A DNA stretch of 64,000 nucleotides from Diogma glabrata (lineage: Eukaryota; Arthropoda; Insecta; Diptera; Cylindrotomidae), in NCBI GenBank assembly GCA_963693315.1, contig OY856188.1, positions 104,038,462 to 104,102,461 of the forward strand. Direction: 5' to 3'. Both the position numbers and the translations under genes were made by a program. Positions 34,714 to 45,199 of the stretch are shown in pieces; positions within the stretch are counted from its first letter, which is position 1, and each line of letters opens with the position of its first letter. The notes beneath the pieces were generated by a model. It did no database searches and had not been told where the DNA came from. It worked only from the letters and a program-made list of their open reading frames with translations.

Positions 34714-34990
34714 CTACACCGGTCCACCACCGGCGTGTGATATATGCTCCCTTCTGCTTGCTATTGTCTTTCTCAATTTACCTTTCATGTTCATGTATGC
34801 CGCCTTTATTTGATTTATTGTCTTTTCTCCAGTTACACTATGAGCGTTGTATTCGCCACAAATATTCTCCCAGCATTCTTTTTTGGCTCTGTTTGACACA
34901 GAATCCGTTTTTTTATTTTCTATTACATTTTTATATTTAGTGATAATTTCCACCAATTTATCCTTATCACTTTCACATAGTTGACTTATT
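34714..34990 (-). pseudogene. Myb/SANT-like DNA-binding domain exon (Harbinger-partner or FSBP type)
   Basis: Minus strand from about 34990: KLVEIITKYKNVIENKKTDS, then RAKKECWENICGEYNAHS, then GEKTINQIKAAYMNMKGKLR, and finally an ISHAGGGP end. This pattern (L...V..Y...IE.K.TD....K...W..I...FN......R...QLK..Y.N.K...RK......HTGGGP) is the Myb/SANT-like domain class that binds DNA and, in Harbinger elements, partners the nuclease; related domains occur in host genes. The frame stops right after GGGPV at a GCTACA-rich junction (about 34714), where another element appears to begin. It is probably the 5' exon of the gene whose 3' exons are at 33208-33690. Confidence 0.82.
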
Positions 34991-35114
34991 TTTATTTTAT
35001 AAAATCTCTTTCTATTTAATTGGAATTTTGGTTATAATGTAGCAATGCAAAGGCTTGAGACATTGTAGTGAGTCTAAAGATCACTACAACCACACTTTTT
35101 TCAAAAAAATCACT

Positions 35115-35122
35115 AATTTTTA
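35115..35122. repeat. 8-bp target-site duplication of the outer hAT, left copy
   Basis: AATTTTTA, identical to 43288-43295. Confidence 0.9.
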
Positions 35123-35199
35123 CAGTGGCGGATTACCATAGAGGCGGAAGAGGCGGCCGCCTCGGGCCCCACATGCACCTTGGGCCCCCTCACGACAAA

Positions 35200-37350
35200 T
35201 AGTAATCATATTTTATAGGTATTCAAATATCAGATGACTGCGTTCATTCAACCAAAGTTTTTAAACCTAAAGATTTTTTTTATATTATCCCACATTTAAA
35301 AGTGTTAGGTTGTCAATTTGTAATACTTTTTTTCATGTATTTATTTTAATAATTCTGATTTGATAGTTTTATAATTTTTTAATGTATTCGTTTTCCAATT
35401 TGTATCCTTTTTTTTTTTATAAGTTAGGCATGTTTAGTGTGTAGTATAGTTGGTTGTAAGTACATCGTTTCGAAGTATTCAGATACAAAAAGAAAATGAT
35501 TTGGAAAACAAATCAATTAACCTTTCGCTTCCGGGCACACGTCTGCTGCTATTTTGGTCTTCGGCTGCTCTGGCCAGAGGTGAAATTGGTCGTGGATAAT
35601 TATTTACTAAGGGTGCCTTACCTATACTAGCATCAGTTGAGCAGACAAGATAAAATTAAGAAGGGAAAAGAAATTTGGGGAGAGAACGACTGGATAAAAC
35701 AAACAAGTAAATCAACCACATGAATCAAGGACCCTCTTAAGTTCACCCTCTCGTTAACTTTAAGTTGTAACTGAACACCCACAGATTTTGTCTTTACTTT
35801 CTTTCACCTTCGTTCCTGAAAGGAAAGTATGAGGCAGGTAATAATAAGAAACATATCGATGCGGTTCAAGTGTTTGCCATTTGTTCGAAAGATTAGTGCT
35901 TCGCGGTTGCGTAAATCAAGTGCTTCAATAAATAATTACTTTAAGAGCATTACTTTAAAAATAGAAACTTAAAATTCATATTGTGCTAAGTCAGGATAAG
36001 GTAAGACTTTTATTTCTTTTTGTCTTAATGAATTTTTTTTAGTTTTCAAACCAAAAGGAATTTAATTCAATTAAGAAACATGTGTAACAAATTATCGAGA
36101 TATCTTTGTTGTTAGTTGATGTTAACCTGTGTCTTTTTAGGAATTTTTGCAAATTTCAATGATAATTTTTAAAAGTGCATAGCCCGTATTACTGAACCCA
36201 TAAATGTAATCGCAATATGGTGTGCATATTTACACCAAAATTGGGAAATTGACATTTCGAAGGACGAAAGTGGTGTTAAACTCCACGCAACAGCACCCGT
36301 AATGCTCTGTAATTATGGTGAAGGTCACAAATTTTGTTTTTATTAATTGAATTGGGCTTTTTAAATGATTTTAAAATTCGTATCGATTGGCAGAAAACCA
36401 ATATTTATTTCATTTTAACTAGCTAATTACACCTTTTTGTCATCCTGCTTGTAAATTTTATTTAAATAGTTATTAAATTTTTAAGTTAAATACAATATTT
36501 CGCCAAATGTGTCATTATCGAGAAGTATAATCCTTTTTCTTTTCCCCTTCCTTTTCCTTTTATAGATATTTGCAAAAAATAAAATAATAAAAGAATATTT
36601 TATAATGGAGATAATGCAAAACTAAGTGTTTTACAATATTAATGAATTATATTTGTATATATATCATTTACATAATTTTTACTTAGTGTAAACTTGTAAA
36701 CTTTTTATATTCATTTATATAATCAAGAAAAAGAAAAAGGAAATAAAAAAAAGTAAATTATATTAGGCAATGCATTGATCAAAAAGGTTAGCTCTCCAAA
36801 AAAAAAATGTTTAAAACGAAATATCTGATTGTTTTAGTATTAATTTGAAATCCTGAAATAAGTTTTATAAATAAATAACTATTTATTGTCAATGATAAGG
36901 AAACGTTTAAAAGCAAAATATTTGCATATTAATAATAAAATTAAAATTAAGAAATTTATATTTGAACTTAGTTAAAATAACAGAAATAAAAGTAATATTA
37001 TATTTTCATAAATTGTTTGTTATAGTTTAAAGTTCAAACAGATTATAAAAGCTTGTACTATTAGTAAAAAAAAATTGTTTAATCTTAATTGGTTTTATTC
37101 AAAACTAAAAATTTGTTTCAATTTTGAAATAAAAATATATTGAACAAGTTACCTTTGACAAAAATATTTATTATTTTTTTCAAACAAATTATACAACTAT
37201 GGCAACAATAATTTTGTTAAAACATTCTTATGATTTAATTATTGATATTGATTTGTTATTGAGTTAATCTCAATTAGTTGATTCTATCAGTTTCATTTGA
37301 TTGGTTTTGTAGCTTGATCTTGCTAATAACAATAATTTAATAAAATTTAA
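35200..37350. other. Interior of outer hAT, no gene seen
   Basis: AT-rich with a less AT-rich patch at 35520-35660. No protein is recognised. The last 100 bp may hold the promoter region of the recombinase fragment that follows. Confidence 0.45.
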
Positions 37351-37791
37351 ATGGAAAGTACACCGCCAGAAGTTAAAGACGTGGCAAAAGAAATTGCCAC
37401 AAATTTATTACCTGATAAATCTATGAAGATTTACAACAACGAGTATATGAAATTTCAAGAATTCATGCGAAATAAAAATACCAGTAGTATATCAGCAAAT
37501 GTTTGGCTGGGGTACATGGCAGAACTATCGAACACCAAAAAAAAAAGTTCCACGTTATGGTCCGTATATTCTAGGTTAAAAGCTACAATCAATTTAAAAA
37601 AAAATTCTATAGATATATCAAAGTTTATGCAACTTCGGGCGTTTCTCAAAAAAAAAAAAAAACGAAATAATGGTTATATACCAAAAAAATCGAAGATTTT
37701 ATGCAAACAACAATTTGAAGCATTTATGAAATTTTCTGATGATATCTTTTTGATGCATAATACTTTCGTTGAGTCTGTTATCAAACCATAG
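37351..37791 (+). pseudogene. Crypton-like tyrosine recombinase, N-terminal core-binding domain only
   Basis: The start is ATG after an A-rich leader. Residues 12-90 read IATNLLPDKSMKIYNNEYMK, then FQEFMRNK, then NVWLGYMAEL and STLWSVYSRLKATINLKKN. Then comes ISKFMQLRAFLKKK and GYIPKKSKILCKQQFEAFMK. This is the SAM-like core-binding domain of multi-copy metazoan tyrosine recombinases: ST.LWS.YS.LK.T.......D..K...L..FLK.....Y.PKKSK......F..F. The catalytic domain (R...HxxR...Y) should follow but the frame changes near residue 138 and stops; none was found downstream. Crypton elements move by recombination of circular intermediates. The poly-A-coded Lys run (about residue 100) may itself be a slippage site. 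Confidence 0.8.
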
Positions 37792-38869
37792 ATAGCTAGA
37801 TTGTACGAAAACCGCATTATCGCCGATTCAACATATTTTTAAATTTCAAATCTTTTAAATACATACATCAAAGTTTTAAAGTTATGAAGCCTAGGTAGTC
37901 TATTAATACGAAAGCGGTTAAACGCAACAATTTTCAGTAACGTTTCTTTTAAATTCGATTCAACTCTTTCGAATTCATCTTGAAACAATAACTGTCCATA
38001 ATTAATTCACATCACTCATTTTAGTACCACATCAAAACAACAACAACGCCAAAATTCAAAGGACCCCTATGTGAAAAGGCCCAAACTGTAAAAATCAAAC
38101 CAAAAGTCCATTTCTTGTTTTATAAATGCTTTACGATAATTATTATAATAACATGACATGTCATGATGTGTCAATTAAATAAATCAACAATAACTGTAAT
38201 CACACCCAGATTATTGTACTTATCTTGCAATTTTATTTCAATTTTGATGTTTAAAGTCAAATCGAATGATTTCCAATGTCTTACAATGATCCGTTATACA
38301 CACATATCATGGGCTCTACTTCTGCAATGAGTAGTCCTCTAAGTACATTTCACCGAAATAAACAATTGTTACCGAAACACACAATTACTATATAGTGTAA
38401 CCGTTCCGGGACGCAAAAACGAGACAAAAACCAAATCCCATTTCTTATTGCGTGTGGACGAATGATTAAGTATAATGCAATATAACCACATCCCAATAAG
38501 AAAAATCCATTAAATTCGATAAAAAACACAAAATTAAATTTTTAATTGTTCTACTAACCTTTGTATCTCGCAATCCCCAAAGTTTAATTCCACAAAGAAA
38601 AATCTTTTTATAAAATAATAAATTTTGGATTAAATAACACTACTTCACTAATCACTCTTTCACAATTCAAGATAAACTGAAACTCTAAACTCAAGTCTAC
38701 CTATTCAAGTTGACTTTTAACGGCACAGGAAAAAAAACCAATCCAGTCTGGGTCATAAAAAAAATATCATAGGGTGGATCATTCGTACTACCATTAATGA
38801 TAGTACAGTGGAGCCACGAGATGCTCGCAACCCAAAATTTGGAAGAAAGTCTCACCGCATTACTATTTC
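37792..38869. other. Interior of outer hAT, no gene seen
   Basis: No recognised coding sequence; the recombinase catalytic domain is not present here. Frames at 38697-38985 have no domain. Confidence 0.45.
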
Positions 38870-39276
38870 TTTTTTTCTTTAAAATCGATTTCATTACAAG
38901 TGTTAATTATAATAAATTATTAATTAACGTCTCTGAATATCCGAAGATACCATGCCAACTAGGGATTGGAATTAAGTTTGAATAAATTAAGTTTCTCTAA
39001 GAAATTTATGAACGCTAACTTTAAAATTTTGAGGATTAAAGCTATGAGGAAAAACCCATGAAGGCAACGCATTCCAGATATGAGAGACTCTGTTGAAAAA
39101 ATCACGCTGAAAGGCAACAGTTCTATACCTTTTTATATGAAAGGATGGGCTACAACATCAGCTCTGGTGTTACGCGATAGGTTTGCTAGTTCAGGTAAAA
39201 TTGATTTAATCTCTATAGAAGTTCGTTCATCCATAATGTATTTGTAGGAAATTGTATAAGCAATATTTCGTCTGTG

Positions 39277-39284
39277 CTGTAAAG
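39277..39284. repeat. 8-bp target-site duplication of the inner hAT, left copy
   Basis: CTGTAAAG, identical to 41584-41591. Taking out one copy and the element rejoins the Jockey reading frame region. Confidence 0.93.
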
Positions 39285-39427
39285 CTTTGGTTCTCAAACT
39301 TTTTGAAGTCGGGGAACACTAAACTCTGGTATATTGTTAGGCGGAATATCTACAATAATACAGCATAAACTTTAAAACAGGGGGCAACAACCCATGCTAA
39401 CCTTTTTGAAACCAAAAGAGCAATAAA

Positions 39428-40734
39428 CCCTGGTTAAACATTCCAATTGAAACCAATTGAAAAAAATGAATTGGATTAATCGGAATTCTGCATTGGGAAT
39501 TTTCAATTAATTCCTAATCAAAAAATCTATTTGCAATACAATCCTATTCATTCCTATTAATTATCTCTATTTTATTTTTCAACCGGAATGGAGAGGATTC
39601 TATAGGAAATGTATATATAATAGGAATTAATTGGAAATTTCCATTGCAGAATTCCGATTAATCCTATTCATTCCTATTAAAAGTTTTTATTTATAGTTAC
39701 AATAAAAATAAATTGCAGATTAATTCTATTATTATTTTTCGATTGGATTCATTTGCAATGTCACAATCGAACGGCGGAAATTAAATTAACCAACAATACA
39801 AAGTAATTTTATTTATTTATTTTTACGAACTATTACTAAAATCACTCGATAAACAAATATTCTCTTTATTGCTCTTTGCCTTGTTTTCTATACGTTCGCT
39901 TAACACCTCTTCACATTCTTCTCCATTGAGTTTCAGAAATTCCTATTTAAAGTCAATTGAAAACAAATCCTGTTTAATGTTCATACAATTAACATATTTC
40001 TTCGAAGTTCCATTTTCCGAATAAAATCCCTGAATTCCTATTAAAACTCAATTGAAAATTTCCAATTAAATCCTGTTAAATTCATAAAATTGTTTAATTT
40101 TTTTCCAAGTTCTTTTTTCCTATCAAATCTCTTAATTTCCGATTGAAATTCAATTGAAAATTTCCAATAGAATCCTCTACAGATCCTCTTAGAAAGCCGC
40201 AATTAGACTATTGCAGAACTCTGCAATATTTCTGCAATAGTCGTGCAATGATAGTGTGTAAAATATTCATTGCAGAAAAATTTGGCAATGAACTCATTGC
40301 AAAACATTGCAATGAGTTCATTGCCAAACTTTTCTGCAGTCAATATTTTACATACTACCATTGCACGACTATTGTAGAAATATTGCAGAGTTCTGCAATA
40401 GTCTAATTGCGGCTTAAGTTTCATTTTCCTAATCAAATTCTTGAATTCCTATTGAAACCCAATTGCAAATTTCCAAACGAAACCTGTTAAATTCATAAAA
40501 TTGTTTTATTTTTTTCCCCAAGTTCTTTTTTCCTATCTGATCTTTTAATTTCCGATTGAAACACAATTGGAATCCTACATAACCTCTTTTCCTGTTGAAT
40601 CCCATTCATTCCGATTGACTTTAATTGGTAGATTCGAAGTCTCTATTAAACCAATTCAATCTGATTTAATCCTATTGAAATTATATTGGATTTAATAGGA
40701 TTCAATAGGTTTGAATTTTAATGTTTAACCAGGG
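39428..40734. mobile_element. 1307-bp TIR element without genes, inside the inner hAT
   Basis: The left end is CCCTGGTTAAACATTCCAAT and the right end, read inward, is CCCTGGTTAAACATTAAAAT. The outer 15 bases match exactly. The interior is a weave of CCTATT/GGATT/CAATTG phrases in both orientations (internal inverted repeats) with no open frame. The TSD is unclear: AAA borders both sides. It is a non-autonomous foldback-like element of unknown superfamily. Confidence 0.85.
40194..40415. mobile_element. 222-bp near-perfect palindrome (foldback/MITE) inside the 1.3-kb element
   Basis: The arms 40194-40303 and 40306-40415 begin AAGCCGCAATTAGACTATTG and are reverse complements with only about 5-6 differences. 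They meet at GGCAATGAACTCATTGC near the centre. It would form a long hairpin. An open frame at 40203-40436 is just one arm plus loop read through. It may be the innermost element of the nest. Confidence 0.92.
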
Positions 40735-40929
40735 AAAAACATAATAATGTTCGCAAAAACACTCCATTATTATAGAGCAAAAAGGAAACGGAATCGTGTC
40801 GCAGCGTGTGATTGGCAGCCCCCTGCTTCCAAGTGCTACTTTTAGAAAATGATATGTATATAAATAAAATATGTACCGATATTGATTGATGCAAATACCT
40901 TTATTGAAAGCATAATTAAAATTACAATA

Positions 40930-41345
40930 CTTTTAAAACAATCTCAAACTTAATGCAATCCATGAGGTTGATGATCTTTGCAGATCTCAGCGATATTGGG
41001 ACGAATAAATGATAATGCCACACGCATTTCTTCGTAATTTCCTAGTCACTCGCGTTTGTCTTTATACTGACCATATTTGAAAATCCTGCTTCGCAAAGTT
41101 ATGTCGGGGAAAATAACAATAATATGTTCAAGGATTTTTTGCTTATACTCGGGTATTCATTTTTAACCAAGATCCAAAAATTTTTAGGAGTGTTTTCATG
41201 GAACTGTAATTTTAATCCACAATCTGAAGAAAGTGACGTCAATTCTTCTTCTTCATTTAAAGTAAGACTAGAAAATTCGGAAGAAATGAAGGGGTTTATT
41301 ATCCAATCACATTGTTCATATTGTATGAAACAAAAACTTCATACA
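40930..41345 (-). pseudogene. hAT transposase C-terminal region (SCAND3/ZBED-like) of the inner hAT
   Basis: Minus strand from about 41345: EQCDWIINPFISSEFSSLTL, then NEEEELTSLSSDCGLKLQF, then FWILVKNEYPSISKKSLNII, then LCEAGFSNMVSIKTNASD and SLRSAKINHLMDC. This is the hAT dimerisation end as found in SCAND3/ZBED-like proteins (WI.NPF, L..D..LK..F, FW..VK.EYP.L...AL.ILL.F.T.YLCE.GFS......K). Stops sit after LLFSPT and near ASD. The N-terminal and RNase H-like parts are missing, replaced by the 1.3-kb insertion and deletion. Confidence 0.88.
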
Positions 41346-41583
41346 CTTTTTATTTATTTACGAGTATTTTAAGTTTCCCAGAAGTAATTTTAACCCGAAA
41401 GATATTTTTATTCATACAAAGCCGAGCAACGTATAAATTTTACGTACGTGTAAATTTTACATTGAATTGATTTCTATTTTCAATTTTTAATTGAATTGAT
41501 TGTACATTTGATTTTTTCGCGGAACACTTGATAGTGCATCGCGGAACACTAGTGTGCCGCGGAACACGCTTTGAGAACCACGG

Positions 41584-41591
41584 CTGTAAAG
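41584..41591. repeat. 8-bp target-site duplication of the inner hAT, right copy
   Basis: CTGTAAAG, identical to 39277-39284. Confidence 0.93.
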
Positions 41592-43287
41592 AATCAAGCT
41601 CATTAGTAAGAGTTAAGCTGCCAATCAGTTTAACAGCTTTGCGCTGAACAGAATCAAGACACTTCATATTACTGTAATAAACTCCACCCCATATGTGAGA
41701 ACAGTACTCCATACAGGGACGTATAAATGATTTGTAAATTAAAAGAAGCTGTTCGCTATTTAAAAACTTATGACATCGTCCCAAAAAGCCCAATTTTTGA
41801 ACAGTGTTCTTAGCTAGGTTAAAAATATGAGAATTCCATTTCAGATTATTTTCAACTTCAACTCCTAGAAGTCTAACAGATTCTTTCTCTACAAGATCTT
41901 ATCTTTAGAGTCGAACTTTAATGGAAACGGCTTAGGTGTGGATAATAAAGAAAAAGACAAGCCAGTGTTTTACTTGTATTGAATTCAACACTATTAGCGA
42001 ACCCCCTATCCAAAATAGTTTAAAAGTCCTGGCTTAATGAATCTATCAAATTTGATCTACAGTTATTAAGCGCTAACGGTGAATATAATTTAGGGTTTTC
42101 ATGAGACGCGTGAAGCGTGCTATCATCAGCAAAACTATGGATAGGACTAATTGTTGAATCCAACAAATCGTTAATATAAATAAGAAAGAGAGATGGTGAC
42201 AAATTAGAACCCTGCGAAACTCCTGCATTAGTTGAAAAGACATCCGATGAAACACCATCAAAATTGACTCGAAATTTCCGCTCGGAAATCCTCCTGTATC
42301 CAAGATATAAGTTGCTCATCCAAACCAATATCTCTTAATTTACAAACAAGATTATTGTGCCAAACTTTATCAAATGCTTTGATTATATCAACAGCAATAC
42401 CGAAAGTCTCACCATGATTTTCAAGCGACTTATTCCATATACATGAGTGACAAATGAAAGCAAATCTCCCGTCGCTCTTCCTTTTCGAAACCCGTATTGT
42501 CTTTTATTAAGTAGTTTGGAAGACTCTCAGAAGCTCATAATATTAAAATTAAAATTAATGTATTTTCAAAAATTTTAGAAACAACCGATAAAATTTTGGG
42601 ATCTTTTTTTGGGAACTGGTTGAACCCCTTTTTGGGAACTGGTTGTACGCTTGCTGTTTTCCATATTTCGATAAAAAAACTCCTTTCTTATATGATAAAT
42701 AAAAGATTTTAGTAAATAGTAAGGATTGGTGCTAACTCTTTAGCAAAGGATTTAAGAATAATTGGGGGAATACGATCAGGCAGAGATGCTTTGTTTGTAT
42801 TAATTTGTAAGAGCATTTTTCGAATGATGCTTTTACGAAAAATTATGCGCATCATGTTGTGCGAAACTCTAGGAATTGGCTTAGGCAAGAAATTGGGTTC
42901 TTTAAGTGTAGAATTTTTAGAGAAATGAAAAGAAAAAACATTTTGTTTTGAAAAGTTCCACTGTTACGAATGAATATTAATACTAAAACTTTATTTGCAA
43001 TGGGCTGTTATTATATTAATCGCAAAATTATTGATGAAGACATAAAATCCAGATAAGTATTTTTTGGGTATTTGAAGTTTATTTGAGTTTTAAGTTTTCA
43101 TCAATGATTTTGGATTTCTTTCAAATTTTCAAATTTTCTATCAAATTTTCTATATTTTTATTAAAAAATTTAAAGAATAAAAATGTTTTTTTTGTCAGAA
43201 ATACATATAAAATTTTTGGTAAAATCTTAAATTTGGCCCCAAAATTTTGTTCCGCCTCAGGCCCCTTAAAGGTATAATCCGCCACTG

Positions 43288-43295
43288 AATTTTTA
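43288..43295. repeat. 8-bp target-site duplication of the outer hAT, right copy
   Basis: AATTTTTA, identical to 35115-35122. Confidence 0.9.
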
Positions 43296-44326
43296 TTTAA
43301 TAAAAAACAGAGCAGAAAACAATTCTTGCTTTTACATCCAGTGTTCGATGACTAAGAAGAAAAAAACATTTTTTCAATTCAATAAATACCAATTGCATAC
43401 ATTCCTCAAACCGTTCACAGAGCCAAAAGTTTAAAATAATATAACTATTTTCTGCTGAATGAATGTCATTGCCGATTGAAACAGAAACGTCATTTTTTAT
43501 AATGTTGCAAGATTGATTAAAATTGTGAACGCTAAATGTCAAAATGACATAAATATTGTGAAACATATCAAAATGGTACATGAAAATATTTTGAAAAATA
43601 AATATTTTGAAAATTACCATCAACAAATTTAGGTAAGTTAATACGTGCACTAATATTATTTTATTCTTTATAAGACAACTTATACAATCTTTTTCGTTTC
43701 AGAATGCTGCAATTGAGAAATTCATGTCGAGCAAAACTTTAAGCTAAGTCTACGACTAAAAGTATACATCATTCTTAATAATAATATTGTTTTTCTTCTA
43801 TTTCCAGGTAAATTTTTAAATTATCAAGACCCATATTGAGGATGGAGCAAGCACGTGAAAGGTATCTATAATTAAATTAAACGAAATGTTAGTTTTTACT
43901 TTTAGTGAGCTTGATCCAGCGTCAACAAGATGATATAGAACACAAGCGATCAATTAACTCCTTTCGATCAGTATGTCACAAGTTACATTAATTGAACTTT
44001 TCTCTGGATTAAATATTGATGAATAATTTTCTATCTGTGTTAATCTTTCTTTGAGTATAGATCGATTCAACTTGGTATTATTAAATAATGTTTGTAAGAT
44101 TTATAAAAAATTTATAGAAAAAAAAACAATTATACTATTTTTTATTTATTTCAAAATTTTAATTTTGTTTATTAATTTTTTAAAAGAAAAAAGTTAACAC
44201 TTCAAAAGCCACAATAAATCTAATTTCTTTTTTCTAAAATTTATCTCACAATAATGGTTTGAGTGATGCAAACATTTACATCACGACAAAAAATAATAAG
44301 TCCACGTAGGACGCATATTTGATTAC
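43296..44326. other. AT-rich region with shared block A; no confident gene
   Basis: Block A copy 2 is at 43928-43959. Around 43842-43935 (+) there is ATGGAGCAAGCACGTGAAAG, then GTATCT, and a TTTTTACTTTTAG acceptor about 55 bp later; spliced, this would give a 15-codon peptide ending at TGA. That is too short to call. Frames at 43297-43650 (-) have no domain. Confidence 0.4.
43928..43959. repeat. Shared block A, copy 2
   Basis: 32-bp exact match to 10262-10293 in the same orientation; flanks do not align. The minus strand reads ELIDRLCSISSC and then a stop. Confidence 0.7.
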
Positions 44327-44613
44327 TTGTTGTGGATCTTTTTCATTGGATATAATGCTGCCATTATTGACCATGCATTATCACTATTTTGAACATTAAT
44401 GTCGGCTTTTTTTCTACGTATCTGATCTGGAAGATCTATGTAGGATAATCCTAGTTGTGCTGTGAAATGTGAATTTATTAATATTTATAGTTAAATTCAC
44501 GACAGCTCGATACTCCAACCACTTTGCTTCTTCTGAAATTCATCAAGATCTTTGAGTATTTTGTCCTTAATGTTTTTATTAAACCACTCATTAATATTTC
44601 TATCATTGTACAT
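44327..44613 (-). pseudogene. Fragment of a Polinton/Maverick-like protein (region upstream of family-B DNA polymerase)
   Basis: Minus strand, two frames: NINEWFNKNIKDKILKDLDE followed by FQKKQSGWSIELSILTININK (about 44605-44480), then, one frame off, LGLSYIDLPDQIRRKKADIN and VQNSDNAWSIMAALYPMKK (about 44455-44335). The order D.FQ...SGW.L..I..L..NINKY....G.S.IDLP..I..K.A.IN..N.D...W...A.LHP is what I recall from large multi-copy arthropod proteins that continue into an endonuclease-VII-like/DNA polymerase B part, of the Polinton/Maverick type. No polymerase, integrase or capsid gene was found nearby. Assignment rests on memory of the motif series. Confidence 0.6.
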
Positions 44614-44828
44614 CACATGATTTTTTAGGTACATAAATTTTCCTTGGCATCATCATTACGAATTTTAAACTCGCCACAAAAAAAAACATTTATTTTAAAC
44701 ATTTTTAAGTAACTTTTTAATGTTAACATAAAAAGTTTTTCGGCAGTCATCCAAAAAATCGATTGGATTTTGTATGAGTTAAGTTGAAAATGGCTAACGT
44801 TTTGATTCGATTTTTAATATTTTGGATT

Positions 44829-45190
44829 TCAAATATTGACAATTAACTCGTCTTGATGTAAATTTTGGTATATCCCTCCTTTTTTTAGTATTTTCATTTG
44901 CCCACGAAATTCACTTATTAAACCTATTGCAAAAGCGGTTTGATTTTTACTTCCAAAAGTTTGCAATTTGTTCCTAAGAACCTTTAAAGCCCAGGGACCA
45001 TGATGGTCTTCTAACAATTCAAAAAAAGGAAATTCAAAGAATTCAATAATATAATTAATAAAAAAAAAATAACTTAACTTAATATGTTGAGAGATGAGAT
45101 GTTGAATTTTCCCCTCCAAATAGTATGGAATTATGGTGTCCAAATATTTCCACACTGCATGTATTCCGTGTTTACATTGTCTCATACAAT
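44829..45190 (-). pseudogene. Unassigned conserved protein tail (LLEDHHGPWALKVLRN...)
   Basis: Within a longer minus-strand frame (45350-44829) the first ~55 codons are satellite-like AT-rich sequence. The last ~60 codons look like real protein: LLEDHHGPWALKVLRNKLQT, then FGSKNQTAFAIGLISEFRGQ, then a charged end ...QDELIVNI and a stop. HAVWKYLDTIIPYYLEGKIQ lies upstream in the same frame. The LLEDHHGP part recurs at the DNA level at 10967-10991. The family name is not known to me; it resembles the tail of multi-copy arthropod proteins. It directly precedes the Polinton-like fragment on the same strand. Confidence 0.5.
44995..45019. repeat. Shared block B, copy 2
   Basis: 25-bp exact match to 10967-10991; here it lies inside the LLEDHHGP reading frame. 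Confidence 0.7.
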
Positions 45191-45199
45191 AATATACAC

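Larger units (their letters stand above)
39285..41583 (-). mobile_element. Inner hAT element, 2299 bp, inserted in the Jockey LINE
   Basis: The left end is CTTTGGTTCTCAAACTTTTT at 39285. The right end, read inward, is CCGTGGTTCTCAAAGCGTGT at 41583. The GGTTCTCAAA core, with a GGAACAC subterminal motif repeated at both ends (39313 and several times at 41520-41570), is typical of Charlie-like hAT elements. A perfect 8-bp CTGTAAAG duplication flanks it. It carries a transposase C-terminus on the minus strand and a further 1.3-kb insertion. Confidence 0.93.
38870..42960 (-). mobile_element. Jockey-type LINE, broken, interrupted by a hAT
   Basis: Minus strand, 42960 downward. Reverse transcriptase N-part: RKMLLQINTNKASLPDRIPP near 42750-42830. 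AFDKVWHNNLV near 42340-42370. SQGSNLSPSLFLIYINDLLD near 42150-42220, with FADDST (catalytic box) at about 42125-42145. Thumb and C-terminal part: FLGRCHKF, YKSFIRPCMEYCSHIWG (41680-41740), then LDSVQRKAVKLIGSL and TNELDSL. After the 2.3-kb hAT insertion the reading resumes at 39276: HRRNIAYTISYKYIMDERTS and further to about 39000. An A-rich stretch near 38880 may be the 3' tail. The 5' end is truncated at about 42960, with no endonuclease. Several frameshifts are present. It is related to the copy at 1-1325. Confidence 0.88.
35123..43287. mobile_element. Outer hAT element, 8165 bp, with nested insertions
   Basis: The left end is CAGTGGCGGATTACCATAGA at 35123, followed by a GGCGGAAGAGGCGGCCGCCTCGGGCC-type stretch. 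The right end is AGGTATAATCCGCCACTG at 43287, preceded by GGCCCCAAAATTTTG and CCGCCTCAGGCCCC. The TIRs match over the outer 13 bases (CAGTGGCGGATTA) and share the GC-rich GGGGCC subterminal motif common in hAT elements. A perfect 8-bp duplication flanks it. No hAT transposase belonging to this element was found, so it is non-autonomous or gutted. Inside are a Crypton-like fragment and a Jockey LINE that itself holds further elements. Confidence 0.9.

Noticed and set aside
40203..40436. 77-residue frame
   Set aside because: It is the 222-bp palindrome read through both arms.
43842..43935. Tiny two-exon gene giving 15 codons
   Set aside because: Splice signals fit, but a 15-codon product is too easily found by chance.
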